Assembly (NCBI GenBank): GCA_902800185.1
Contig: CADCDK010000016.1
Span: 1-54,663, forward strand
Direction: 5' to 3'
Length of the DNA stretch: 54,663 bases
Origin: an uncultured Prevotellaceae bacterium
GTDB lineage: Bacteria; Bacteroidota; Bacteroidia; Bacteroidales; Bacteroidaceae
Below are positions 6,803 through 13,769 of the stretch, piece after piece. Both the position numbers and the translations under genes were made by a program. The notes beneath the pieces were generated by a model. The model had not been told where the DNA came from and made no database searches. It saw only the letters and a program-made list of their open reading frames with translations. Each line of letters begins with the position of its first letter. Position 1 is the first letter of the stretch.

Positions 6803-8254
6803 TCACTTTTTCTTGGGAACACGCTTTGTCAAGCCAATGGCTCCAGCAGGACAAACGAGACGGCAGAGATGGCATCCTACACACTTGGCACCTATCAGAC
6901 GGGGCTGGCGAGTTTCTTTGTCGAAGGTGATGGCCTGATGGCCTCCGTCGCTGCACGACACCTCACAGCGTCCACAGCCCACACACAATTCCTTGTCAAA
7001 TTTCGGATAGACAATCGTATCGCGATTGATGGTGCTTGGCTTCAAGAATGATGGTAACTGCTCACCGACAAGCGCTTGCAGGTGAGTGATGTTGTGTTTC
7101 GCCATATAATGCTGGAGACCAAGGATCAGGTCGTCAATGATGCGATAGCCATACTGCATGACGGCAGTACACACCTGTACGTTGCTACAACCCAGTTGGA
7201 TAAACTCCAAAGCATCTCGCCACGTCTCAATACCGCCGATACCGCTTAGTTCAACTTTTTCCGGCATCTGTGCCAACTCCAGGATATGACGCAGGGCAAT
7301 GGGACGCACGGCGCGTCCTGAGTAACCGGAAATGGTACGCTGGCCAGCGACCTCTGCATCGACATCCATCGTTACAGACTTGATGGTATTGATAGCCGAT
7401 ATGGCATTGGCCCCGACTTGTACACAGGCCATGGCAGGTTCTGCGATATGTGTAATGTTAGGTGTCATCTTCGGAATGACTGGAATACACACGCTGTTCT
7501 TGACACAGGCTGAAAATTTCCTTACCAGTTCAGGATCCTGCCCCACGTCACTACCCATTCCTCGATGTTTCATTTGCGGACACGAGAAGTTCAACTCTAC
7601 GGCATCGCAGCCAGCCTTCTCCGCCATCTTTGCCAATCTGATCCACTCTTCTTCCGTTTGTCCCATGATGGAAGCCACCACAACCTTCGTGGGATGGTTC
7701 TGCTTCAGTCGGCGTAGAATGTCGAAGTCCATCTCTACAGGATTCTCGCTCAATTGCTCCATATTGCGGAAACCATAGAAGTCGCCGTGTTTGGCATTGT
7801 TGTGCATGGCATCGAAACGAGGCGATACCTCCTTGATTTCCTGTAAACAGATGGTCTTGTAAAACACGCCCGCCCAACCAGCATCGAAGGCGTGCGCCAC
7901 CATCTCATAGTTGGTACACACAGCTGATGAGGCGAGGAAGAACGGATTCTCGCACTTGATACCGCAAAAGTCTATATGGAGTGCAGGATATAGACCTTCG
8001 TCCACATCATCTTTGTGAATGCTACGCAGCATCTCCTTGATGTGAAGGGGCCAGTTGTAATGAATACAAGCCTGTTCAGCGCGCTCCAGATCGTCATCGG
8101 AACAGTCTTTTACCCAGCGTAGGGCCAACTGGGAGTTGTCAAAGCGTATAGCACGGATAGATCGGGCGGGATCACCCGTCTTGCAGGCTTGGGTACACGG
8201 TGCGTCTTGGCATAGCAAACAGCGGCTTGCCTCTTCATAAACATTTAGTTTCAT
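6803..8254 (-). CDS. preA: Dihydropyrimidine dehydrogenase PreA-like with N-terminal PreT-type stub
   Basis: A 483-residue protein. Residues 1-40 carry CLLCQDAPCTQAC (C12, C15, C20, C24), the cluster-binding start of PreT/GltD-type proteins, but no FAD or NAD domain follows. From about residue 90 it is a class-1 dihydroorotate dehydrogenase-like FMN barrel: NPFFLASSAVCTNYEM, LNFSCPQMKHRGMGSDVGQ with the catalytic Cys, and the phosphate loop SGIGGIETW. The C-terminus holds two 4Fe-4S motifs, CVGCGRCEVSC and CVGCHLCRLVC. This layout fits NAD-dependent dihydropyrimidine dehydrogenase PreA, which reduces uracil or thymine with PreT. No separate preT is present in the window, so the electron donor is unclear. 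Confidence 0.8.
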   Translation of the reverse strand: MKLNVYEEASRCLLCQDAPCTQACKTGDPARSIRAIRFDNSQLALRWVKDCSDDDLERAEQACIHYNWPLHIKEMLRSIHKDDVDEGLYPALHIDFCGIKCENPFFLASSAVCTNYEMVAHAFDAGWAGVFYKTICLQEIKEVSPRFDAMHNNAKHGDFYGFRNMEQLSENPVEMDFDILRRLKQNHPTKVVVASIMGQTEEEWIRLAKMAEKAGCDAVELNFSCPQMKHRGMGSDVGQDPELVRKFSACVKNSVCIPVIPKMTPNITHIAEPAMACVQVGANAISAINTIKSVTMDVDAEVAGQRTISGYSGRAVRPIALRHILELAQMPEKVELSGIGGIETWRDALEFIQLGCSNVQVCTAVMQYGYRIIDDLILGLQHYMAKHNITHLQALVGEQLPSFLKPSTINRDTIVYPKFDKELCVGCGRCEVSCSDGGHQAITFDKETRQPRLIGAKCVGCHLCRLVCPAGAIGLTKRVPKKK

Positions 8255-8316
8255 AGGCGTAACAATTGTTTAGGGTTTCTCGGCATATATTTATATAAAT
8301 AGGTAGTTCTACGGAA

Positions 8317-8324
8317 CAAAGGTA
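8317..8324 (-). promoter_or_regulatory. -7 promoter box for preA-like gene
   Basis: Minus-strand TACCTTTG, about 62 bases before the preA start; matches the Bacteroidetes -7 consensus. Confidence 0.55.
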
Positions 8325-8385
8325 CACAAAAGAAATGGATTTTTATTTGTTACCAACGTTAAAGAAACGAAATTCTCATCCAGTG

Positions 8386-8565
8386 TTAGTTTCCGTTTAC
8401 ATTTCCCAAATCCATACAGATTTCACATTTGCATTCGCAATCCGACCTTTCGCCACCTTTGCATTTTGGACAACAAGAATAGTCCTTTGATTCGCACTTC
8501 TTGCACCAATCAATTTCTGTAGCTTCATTCTTTTCTTTTTTCTCATTATACGAATTTGTGTTCAT
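8386..8565 (-). CDS. 59-residue Cys-rich miniprotein
   Basis: Starting at MNTNSYNEKKEK, the protein has nine cysteines within 30 residues (C21, C24, C31, C32, C35, C43, C45, C47, C50) in a Lys/Glu-rich background: CKKCESKDYSCCPKCKGG then CECKCEIC. It has no signal peptide. The ATG overlaps the TGA of the CAT-like gene (ATGA at 8562-8565), which fixes this start over longer in-frame ones that would overlap that gene. The cysteine pattern suggests zinc or iron-sulfur binding, metallothionein-like or zinc-ribbon-like, but I do not recognise a family. The coupling to an acetyltransferase suggests it is a real, co-expressed product. Confidence 0.6.
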   Translation of the reverse strand: MNTNSYNEKKEKNEATEIDWCKKCESKDYSCCPKCKGGERSDCECKCEICMDLGNVNGN

Positions 8566-9179
8566 ACTAGATTGATTATCCTTTGCAGTTCCTCTAAGAA
8601 TCGGGCGGCATGCGAGCCGTCCATCTGGGCGTGATGGAACTGAAAGGAAATGGGGAGGGTTGTTTTCAGCCAACCCTTACGATAGCGGCCCCAGGCCAGG
8701 AAGGGGCTGTTGAAGATGCCGCTGTATTGGTTGGTGATGCTGTCGAGTTCCGTGCCAGTCACTGCCGATGTGCCGACGATGGCAGCCTCATCGTCTAATA
8801 TGTCCTGACAGATTTGACTGATGGTCTCTGTCAGATGCAGGTAATTGGCATTAAACGCATCCAAATCATTGTTGACGGCAACGTCACAGAAACTGATTCC
8901 CCCCTTGACATTATCCACTATCACGTTGATGGCCATGCGGTCATATTTGTACAGCTTCCCATCCTGGGGCAACATGTAAAACTCCTCTATCTTTGATGCA
9001 GCACGACCGATACACCAGCATAGCAGCATGTTGAACTTTAGCCCTCGCCGCCGACTTTCCTTACGTAGCCTCGTCACATCGAAGGTCTTCGTAAGTGTCA
9101 CCATCGGCATGGGCGACTTCGTCCATAGTTCGAATGCAATGGCTCTGTTTGTGTCCTTTGGATTGATTTCCTGTTTCAT
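8562..9179 (-). CDS. CatA-like O-acetyltransferase
   Basis: A 205-residue chloramphenicol-acetyltransferase-fold protein. The catalytic motif HHAQMDG is at 182-188 (H183 base, D187 structural), preceded by the family's FNSPFLAWGRYRKGW block at 156-170 and LKFNMLLCWCIGRA near residue 47. The length matches type A CATs (about 215 residues). Many chromosomal homologues in Bacteroidetes have no known resistance role, so acetylation of chloramphenicol should not be assumed. It begins 34 bases after the GNAT gene's end and is coupled to the Cys-rich miniprotein. Confidence 0.8.
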   Translation of the reverse strand: MKQEINPKDTNRAIAFELWTKSPMPMVTLTKTFDVTRLRKESRRRGLKFNMLLCWCIGRAASKIEEFYMLPQDGKLYKYDRMAINVIVDNVKGGISFCDVAVNNDLDAFNANYLHLTETISQICQDILDDEAAIVGTSAVTGTELDSITNQYSGIFNSPFLAWGRYRKGWLKTTLPISFQFHHAQMDGSHAARFLEELQRIINLV

Positions 9180-9213
9180 GAATGTTCTTTAGGTCATTAA
9201 ATTCTCTTTTGCT

Positions 9214-10110
9214 TCATTTCCTCCATCGTTTTAGCATTGGGAAGAACTGTTGCATCATCTGCTTATACTCCTCTTTGGTCATGGGCTTTGGCATCTGTTT
9301 GTTCACTTCATCGACGAACTGAGCACAGTGCTCAATCATCTCGTCCATCGTGCATTCTTGCAGGAACTGGCCGTCCTTGTAGCAGTACTGACAGTAATCG
9401 AAGTTCGTGCTACCGTCCGCATTGGTTCCGCAGTCCTCGATACGGGTCAACGGCATACCGCAGCTTTGGCAGAACTGCGGCAGCTGACCCTCTTGGAATG
9501 CTTTCTCCTTTGCAGGGAAGGTCGCTTCGTAAGCTTCGAAAGCCTCTGGGTTCTCATCGGCTACGAAATAGCCCTTGGGCGGGCAGTAAGTTCCCTCACG
9601 GTTGCCCCAATAGCCAGGTATCAGTTCCTGGGCGAGGAAATACGGTACATCTGACTCTCGTGGCTCTGCATGATAGTGAATCTTCATCTTGCTGGCGAGG
9701 TCAAAACCTGCGTGCCTGTAGAACTCGATATTTCCTTCCATCTGCAGAAGACCTATACCCATTTCCTTGGCTTTTTCCAACGCATACTGCAGCAGCTTCA
9801 GGCCATAACCCTTGCGCTTGTAATCGGGATGAATACTGATGGGCCCAAAAGTCCACGAAGGGAACATCGTTCCATCGTCCAAGATAATCTCGGCCTTCGA
9901 GAACATCACATGACCAATCACCTTTCCTCCTTCCGTCATCACAAAGTCCAATTCTGGGATGAAGTCGGGATTCGTTCTATACTGATTGAGCACGTAATGC
10001 TCTGTGCATCCTGGACGATAGACATTCCAGAATGCCTCGCGTGTCAAGTTCTCCACCTCACGATAATCTTGTGGAGTTTCTAATCTGATAACCATTTCTT
10101 TTGTTTCCAT
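9214..10110 (-). CDS. GNAT acetyltransferase fused to C-terminal zinc ribbon
   Basis: Residues 5-170 are an N-acetyltransferase of the YhbS type: FGPISIHPDYKRKGYGLKLL (residues 88-107) includes the acetyl-CoA pyrophosphate loop, and MEGNIEFYRHAGFD follows. Residues 210-298 hold a zinc ribbon with FCQSCGMPL (C214, C217) and YCQYC (C240, C243), the 'putative zinc ribbon' domain normally a separate small protein of about 85 residues. The fusion at about residue 205 is therefore notable. It is first in an operon with the CAT-like gene. The substrate is unknown; the zinc ribbon might recognise a protein or nucleic acid partner. Confidence 0.75.
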   Translation of the reverse strand: METKEMVIRLETPQDYREVENLTREAFWNVYRPGCTEHYVLNQYRTNPDFIPELDFVMTEGGKVIGHVMFSKAEIILDDGTMFPSWTFGPISIHPDYKRKGYGLKLLQYALEKAKEMGIGLLQMEGNIEFYRHAGFDLASKMKIHYHAEPRESDVPYFLAQELIPGYWGNREGTYCPPKGYFVADENPEAFEAYEATFPAKEKAFQEGQLPQFCQSCGMPLTRIEDCGTNADGSTNFDYCQYCYKDGQFLQECTMDEMIEHCAQFVDEVNKQMPKPMTKEEYKQMMQQFFPMLKRWRK

Positions 10111-10121
10111 ACACCTGATAC

Positions 10122-10233
10122 GATTTCACAATTGGACTATTTCACGATTGGACTATTTCACAATTGGACTATTTCACGATTGAACGATTTCATGATTGGA
10201 CGATTTCACAATTGGACGATTTCACGATTGGAC
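10122..10233. repeat. Seven tandem copies of a 16-bp unit
   Basis: Units read GATTTCACAATTGGAC or TATTTCACGATTGGAC with few changes, seven copies without interruption (10122, 10138, 10154, 10170, 10186, 10202, 10218). The block starts 11 bases upstream of the GNAT gene and lies downstream of a candidate minus-strand promoter, so it would be transcribed as part of that gene's 5' leader. Confidence 0.9.
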
Positions 10234-10276
10234 TTTTGAATAATTTTGCGATTGAACGGTTAAAGCTTTTCAACCG

Positions 10277-10284
10277 CAAAAATA
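10277..10284 (-). promoter_or_regulatory. Candidate -7 box for GNAT/CAT operon
   Basis: Minus-strand TATTTTTG followed by C fits TAnnTTTG. Transcription from here would include the 16-bp repeat block in a leader of about 160 bases. Confidence 0.35.
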
Positions 10285-10374
10285 CGCATATTTGCCGAGA
10301 AAAAACCGCCGCCACAACTGCAAACGGATGGCCTAAAACGCCGCCGCAGGGACATACACATCTTACCCAAAGTG

Positions 10375-10470
10375 ATGAAACTCGTTGAAGACATTGAGCC
10401 GCTGCCCGACAATTTCGACTACGACAAGGCACGGCTGAAATACCTCCTAAAGAAACTTTCCTTATTTTGA
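10375..10470 (+). other. 31-codon open frame, possible gene fragment
   Basis: Reads MKLVEDIEPLPDNFDYDKAR and ends YLLKKLSLF at a TGA that lies inside the left 23-bp inverted repeat. The frame stays open upstream through RRRRDIHILPKV without a start. The residues look coding-like, so this may be the remnant of a larger gene cut off by the repeat. No family is recognised. Confidence 0.3.
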
Positions 10471-10489
10471 ATTCGTCGAACTCACGTTA
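10467..10489 (+). repeat. Left arm of 23-bp perfect inverted repeat
   Basis: Bases TTGAATTCGTCGAACTC at the start of this stretch, continuing to 10489, are repeated exactly in reverse complement at 13520-13542. The pair bounds about 3.1 kb holding a toxin-antitoxin pair, a structured RNA and two secreted protein genes. No transposase is present. Confidence 0.85.
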
Positions 10490-10568
10490 TTTACGTTATA
10501 GTCTTTTGAAGATACATACTTTGTTCTTCTTAGAATAGCACTTCGTTGAGGGCTTGTCGGGTTTCATA

Positions 10569-10997
10569 TTACTTCTTCGTCCTATCCACCCAGTTTTCAA
10601 TCCTGATACCCTGGATGTTCTTGAAGTCATCCACGTTCTCCGTCACCATCACCATGCCCTCCTCCACCGACGTGCAACCGATGAGCAGGTCGAAATCATC
10701 GTCCGACCGTGTTCCGGCCAACTCCAGTCGAGCCCTCTCTTCAGCGTAAGCATCAAAGTATGGCATAATGCGCAGCACCTCTATGTTGTCGAGAAATTCC
10801 TCCAGCTTCTGGTTTTTGTACTTTGGGCCTCCCTTCAACAGGCCATAAATCTTGCCGTACTTCAGCTCGGCGACAGTGACTTCAGAGATACAGCAATTCT
10901 CCATGCCCACTTCGTTGACGCGGTACTTGATATCATACTTGTCACGCAACCAGAAAGCGCAGATGTTCGTGTCAAGCAAATAGCGTTGATGTTTCAT
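10569..10997 (-). CDS. vapC: PIN-domain toxin (VapC family)
   Basis: A 142-residue PIN-domain ribonuclease. The acidic metal-binding residues are visible: D9 in YLLDTNI, E44 in VTVAELKYG, D101/D103 in DDFDLLIGC, and the VTENVDDF strand at 118-125. VapC toxins cleave tRNA or rRNA and are held inactive by a cognate antitoxin. The start overlaps the stop of the upstream antitoxin gene by four bases (10994-10997), the classic toxin-antitoxin arrangement. Target RNA cannot be told from sequence. Confidence 0.88.
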   Translation of the reverse strand: MKHQRYLLDTNICAFWLRDKYDIKYRVNEVGMENCCISEVTVAELKYGKIYGLLKGGPKYKNQKLEEFLDNIEVLRIMPYFDAYAEERARLELAGTRSDDDFDLLIGCTSVEEGMVMVTENVDDFKNIQGIRIENWVDRTKK

Positions 10998-11287
10998 GGC
11001 TCACTGAAGAATTTGTCCCAGAACTCCCGCCTATGGCTCTTCGAATGGCGCACTTCGTTGAGGTGATCCACCAGCTCGTCGGCATCCATATACTCCTCAT
11101 CGCTCCAAATACCGGCATAGTCACATGCATCCAGCTTCTTTTTCTTCGGCTCCATCTTAGCGGGCTTAACGCTCTCTGCCAGCATTGTTATCAGCTGCAA
11201 CTTCTGGCTGTCGTCCAAGTCTTTCAGCATCCCCCAGTAATGGGTGATGGGTCGTCTAGTCGTCCGTCTCTTTACTGTTCCTTCCAT
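10994..11287 (-). CDS. Antitoxin partner of the PIN toxin
   Basis: A 97-residue basic/acidic protein directly upstream of and overlapping the PIN toxin. The N-terminus is basic (VKRRTTRRPI) and may bind DNA; the C-terminal half (SDEEYMDADELVDHLNEVRH then REFWDKFF) is the kind of helical tail that wraps a PIN toxin. I do not recognise a classical AbrB, RHH or Phd fold, so the antitoxin assignment rests on position, size and coupling. Confidence 0.7.
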   Translation of the reverse strand: MEGTVKRRTTRRPITHYWGMLKDLDDSQKLQLITMLAESVKPAKMEPKKKKLDACDYAGIWSDEEYMDADELVDHLNEVRHSKSHRREFWDKFFSEP

Positions 11288-11336
11288 ATTCTCAATGTTT
11301 TGATGTTCAACGCCGAGTTTCGCACGCTTTTGTGTG

Positions 11337-11344
11337 CAAAGATA
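11337..11344 (-). promoter_or_regulatory. -7 promoter box for toxin-antitoxin pair
   Basis: Minus-strand TATCTTTG followed by CA, about 50 bases before the antitoxin start. Confidence 0.6.
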
Positions 11345-11536
11345 AGCATTTATTTTTATTTTTTCTCCGTTTTCCCCAGAATCTTCACCATTTATTTTAA
11401 CAGGCCTCGGTTTTCGACTGCAAAGATCACATTCAATCGAATGCGCTGCTTATATAATCCCGTATCATCTGACGCAAGAAAATTAAAACAACTTAATAAT
11501 TTTGTCTTTCCTCACCAATAATTGGAATTTATTTCG

Positions 11537-11544
11537 TACTTTTG
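11537..11544 (+). promoter_or_regulatory. -7 promoter box for structured RNA/fimbrillin leader
   Basis: Plus-strand TACTTTTG followed by CAAC, a good TAnnTTTG match. Transcription would start near 11550 and run through the structured region that ends with a terminator at 11733. Confidence 0.6.
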
Positions 11545-11549
11545 CAACG

Positions 11550-11733
11550 TGTTCTCATATGAGACACAAGACATATTAGGCTCTTACATCACCGAATCAC
11601 CACCTCGAAGATAAAACGAGCCTTACAACAAAAGCTATTAGAGCGTCGTGCCATGTGCGCAGGCGTTTCTATGAAGCTTTTGGGGTTTGTGGTGAACCTT
11701 GGTGATGCGTAGAGATGGTCTGCGCATTTTTTT
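11550..11733 (+). ncRNA. Structured leader or small RNA upstream of fimbrillin gene
   Basis: No credible gene lies between 11290 and 11810. Downstream of a -7 box, nested complementary segments are visible: 11587-11593 pairs with 11701-11707 (7 bp), 11597-11603 with 11689-11695 (7 bp), and 11629-11636 with 11675-11682 (8 bp), plus a local hairpin 11604-11620. The outer stem's 3' arm shares bases 11705-11707 with the terminator hairpin ATGCG/CGCAT, so the two structures compete, as in an attenuator. It may instead be a free-standing RNA of about 180 bases; a 6S-like or Bacteroidales-1-like RNA is possible but unproven. Not a riboswitch class I recognise. Confidence 0.5.
11705..11733 (+). terminator. 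Intrinsic terminator in fimbrillin leader
   Basis: ATGCG (11705-11709) pairs with CGCAT (11723-11727), followed by an uninterrupted run of T to 11733. It lies 78 bases before the fimbrillin-like gene, so that gene is expressed either by readthrough or from an unseen promoter. Confidence 0.6.
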
Positions 11734-11810
11734 GAATCAAAAACCAATGAGAATAATAAGAAGTCTAACATAAAAGGTTTCACAAATAAAGTTTCTAAAA
11801 TTATATTCGT

Positions 11811-12953
11811 ATGAAAAGATTTGTTTCTCTTTTGGCCTTGACCTTTTGCTTGACGGTAGGCATGGCGCAGACGTATAAGATGGTAGTGCGTGTGAACAAC
11901 GGTACGGAGATGGGTTTTCCCGACGGTAAGATTGCAATTCCCGTTAATGACATCAGCGAGGTGACGTTTGAGGAAATTGCCGAAGAGGTGATACCAGAGG
12001 TTTGGACTTCCATCACATTTCAGTTTAAGGATTATTCATCGGCTACACGCTCACCTATGAGGAAAGCTCCTGCGTTGGAAACGAGGAGATATGGTGTATT
12101 TGGCTGTAAAAACGGTGAGCCACTAAGTCAGGACAATCTCTCTGCCAATTTGATGAACAATCAGGAGGTTACATTCGTAGGCGACAGATGGGAATATTTT
12201 CCGATTAAGTATTGGCCTCCAAAGGAAGAGGGCAGCAACTATGCTTCCTTCTTTGCCTACTCTCCGTATTCCGATGGCAATAGTTTCGTCAGTGTCAATT
12301 CTGCGTCTTCTGAGCCTGTAATTGAATACAACTCTGTCAATCCCATGGATGATGCTGGCGATTTGCTATATGGAAGTAAGATAAACGCAACGAAAAATGA
12401 CAATAATGGTTGTGTGACAATCGATTCGAAACACGCTTTGGCGCGACTGAACCTAAAGGCTGTTGCGGCTTGGGATATTGATGCAAATACGAGGATTACC
12501 ATCAAGAGCATCAAAATTAGCGGCCAGATTCCGAACAAAGGTTCATTCGACTTATATAGACAGCAATGGAAAAATCTTTCGACTGATGTGCAGACCTATA
12601 CTTTAGAGGGCGACAATCTTGCGGCAGATTTGCGTGATGCTGGTAACACATTTGCAGCAAATCAACCCGAAGGTGTTACATCTAACAGCAAATCTATTGG
12701 CGTAAGTCCCTACTTGCTTATTCCGACGGACGGCGAAAAGACAATCACTATCACGGTAGATTATTTCATCACTACTGACGATGCCAAACTTTCCACGGGC
12801 TACTCAAGAATTGAAAATGTTATTGCCAAGTCTTTGAAACTGAGCCTTAACGCTGGTTATAGCTATGACTTGCAAATTATTTTGGGCCTAACTTCTTTGA
12901 AATGTGATGTAAGCGCCAATTCCTCATGGGAAAATTACAACATTAACCTCTGA
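11811..12953 (+). CDS. Fimbrillin-like secreted protein
   Basis: A 380-residue protein with a signal peptide (MKRFVSLLALTFCLTVGMAQ). After a short N-terminal segment (residues 20-55) resembling the 'NGTE-x-xFP-x-x-I-x-x-I-x-EVTFEE' opening of Prevotella surface proteins, the rest shows the fimbrillin (FimA/Mfa) pattern: Ser/Thr/Asn-rich beta strands, DLLYGS and ALARLNLKAVAAWDIDANTR, SPYLLIPTD, and a C-terminal NAGYSYDLQIILGL strand. No lipobox is visible, unusual because many fimbrillins are lipoproteins. It is followed by a second secreted protein after 7 bases. Probably a surface or fimbrial subunit; ligand unknown. Confidence 0.7.
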   Translation: MKRFVSLLALTFCLTVGMAQTYKMVVRVNNGTEMGFPDGKIAIPVNDISEVTFEEIAEEVIPEVWTSITFQFKDYSSATRSPMRKAPALETRRYGVFGCKNGEPLSQDNLSANLMNNQEVTFVGDRWEYFPIKYWPPKEEGSNYASFFAYSPYSDGNSFVSVNSASSEPVIEYNSVNPMDDAGDLLYGSKINATKNDNNGCVTIDSKHALARLNLKAVAAWDIDANTRITIKSIKISGQIPNKGSFDLYRQQWKNLSTDVQTYTLEGDNLAADLRDAGNTFAANQPEGVTSNSKSIGVSPYLLIPTDGEKTITITVDYFITTDDAKLSTGYSRIENVIAKSLKLSLNAGYSYDLQIILGLTSLKCDVSANSSWENYNINL

Positions 12954-12960
12954 TATAAGT

Positions 12961-13428
12961 ATGAAAGGAATTATTATTGCAATGTTGCTGTCCGTTCTGC
13001 CTTATGGCATTTGCTTCGCCGATGGCGCACGTTTCTTGGTGGTGAACTCGAAAGACGGCACGAAAACAATATTCGCGCTGGCAGACGAACCAAAGGTCTC
13101 TTTTGTCGACGGTGAATTGTCTATCGTCAGCAATAGCAAGAAGTTCGCAATGAACATTGCCGACGTGAAGAACTACGCTTTTGCGGAGGGATCGACTGGC
13201 ATCGGTGAAGTCATTAAGAACGGAAATGTGAAAGTTGAGAATGGTTGCGTGATTTTTGGCGGCATGACGGCTGGCTGCAGGGTTTCGGCTTATATGCAGG
13301 ACGGACGGCTGATAAAAGAATACACTGCCAATGCAAACGGAACTGCGTTTATTGATTTGTCGATATTGCCAAAAGGAATTGTGATTCTGCATTCGAGTAA
13401 AACGAACATTAAGGTTTTGAACAGATAA
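12961..13428 (+). CDS. Small secreted protein with sorting-domain-like C-terminus
   Basis: A 155-residue protein with a signal peptide (MKGIIIAMLLSVLPYGICFA). Residues 25-70 are beta-rich (FLVVNSKDGTKTIFALADEP) as in the N-terminus of the upstream fimbrillin-like protein. The C-terminal 45 residues (MQDGRLIKEY, then GTAFIDLSILPKGIVILHS and KTNIKVLNR) follow the 'DG-x-L... DLS-x-LPKG-x-Y-x-x-... K-x-x-x-x' pattern of type IX secretion sorting domains. It could be exported or anchored with the neighbouring subunit. Function unknown. Confidence 0.6.
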   Translation: MKGIIIAMLLSVLPYGICFADGARFLVVNSKDGTKTIFALADEPKVSFVDGELSIVSNSKKFAMNIADVKNYAFAEGSTGIGEVIKNGNVKVENGCVIFGGMTAGCRVSAYMQDGRLIKEYTANANGTAFIDLSILPKGIVILHSSKTNIKVLNR

Positions 13429-13452
13429 TCAATTTTCGTAATGAAACATTTC

Positions 13453-13488
13453 GGGAGACTGCCGCTGAATCGCCAGCGTCGGTCTCCC
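13453..13488 (+). terminator. Hairpin terminator after secreted-protein pair
   Basis: GGGAGAC pairs with GTCTCCC, with an inner GCTG/CAGC stem, followed by a T-rich stretch (AATCTCTTTTCC). It lies 25 bases after the stop at 13428. Confidence 0.6.
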
Positions 13489-13519
13489 TAATCTCTTTTC
13501 CGTTTGTACCTTTATTATT

Positions 13520-13542
13520 TAACGTGAGTTCGACGAATTCAA
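13520..13542 (-). repeat. Right arm of 23-bp perfect inverted repeat
   Basis: Exact reverse complement of 10467-10489. Sequence flanking the two arms is unrelated. Confidence 0.85.
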
Positions 13543-13622
13543 GACAAGAACGGCTTTACAAAAAGGAAACAGAATCCCTTGTCTCCTTTCTTTTTGTCAG
13601 GTAAAACGGCTGATTTAAACAG

Positions 13623-13715
13623 AACTGTCAGTACCAAGCGGGTTGGTACTGACAGTTCCAAGTTTTCAACACTTGCTGGTACTGAGAATTCCACTCAGTG
13701 GTACTCCCAGTACCA
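13623..13715. repeat. Cluster of palindromes sharing the GGTACTG core
   Basis: The stretch 13623-13657 is a perfect 15-bp stem with a 5-base loop. Two further copies of the core GGTACTGAG and a second hairpin, GTGGTACTCCCAGTACCAC, follow within 60 bases. The cluster lies between the converging secreted-protein and BASS genes, where it may serve as a bidirectional terminator, but the repeated core suggests a repetitive extragenic palindrome. The rest of 13489-13769 holds no gene I can support. Confidence 0.7.
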
Positions 13716-13769
13716 CAGGCAGGTAACAAGCCTACCGCTTAGTGGAAGCGATGCCGTTAATGCCCCTGT

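Noticed and set aside
8566-8673. Longer N-terminus for the Cys-rich miniprotein
   Set aside because: It would lie wholly inside the CAT-like gene in another frame; the ATGA overlap start is far better.
8562-9179. Chloramphenicol resistance gene
   Set aside because: The fold and HHxxxDG motif are present, but chromosomal CAT-like proteins often act on other acceptors; resistance cannot be claimed.
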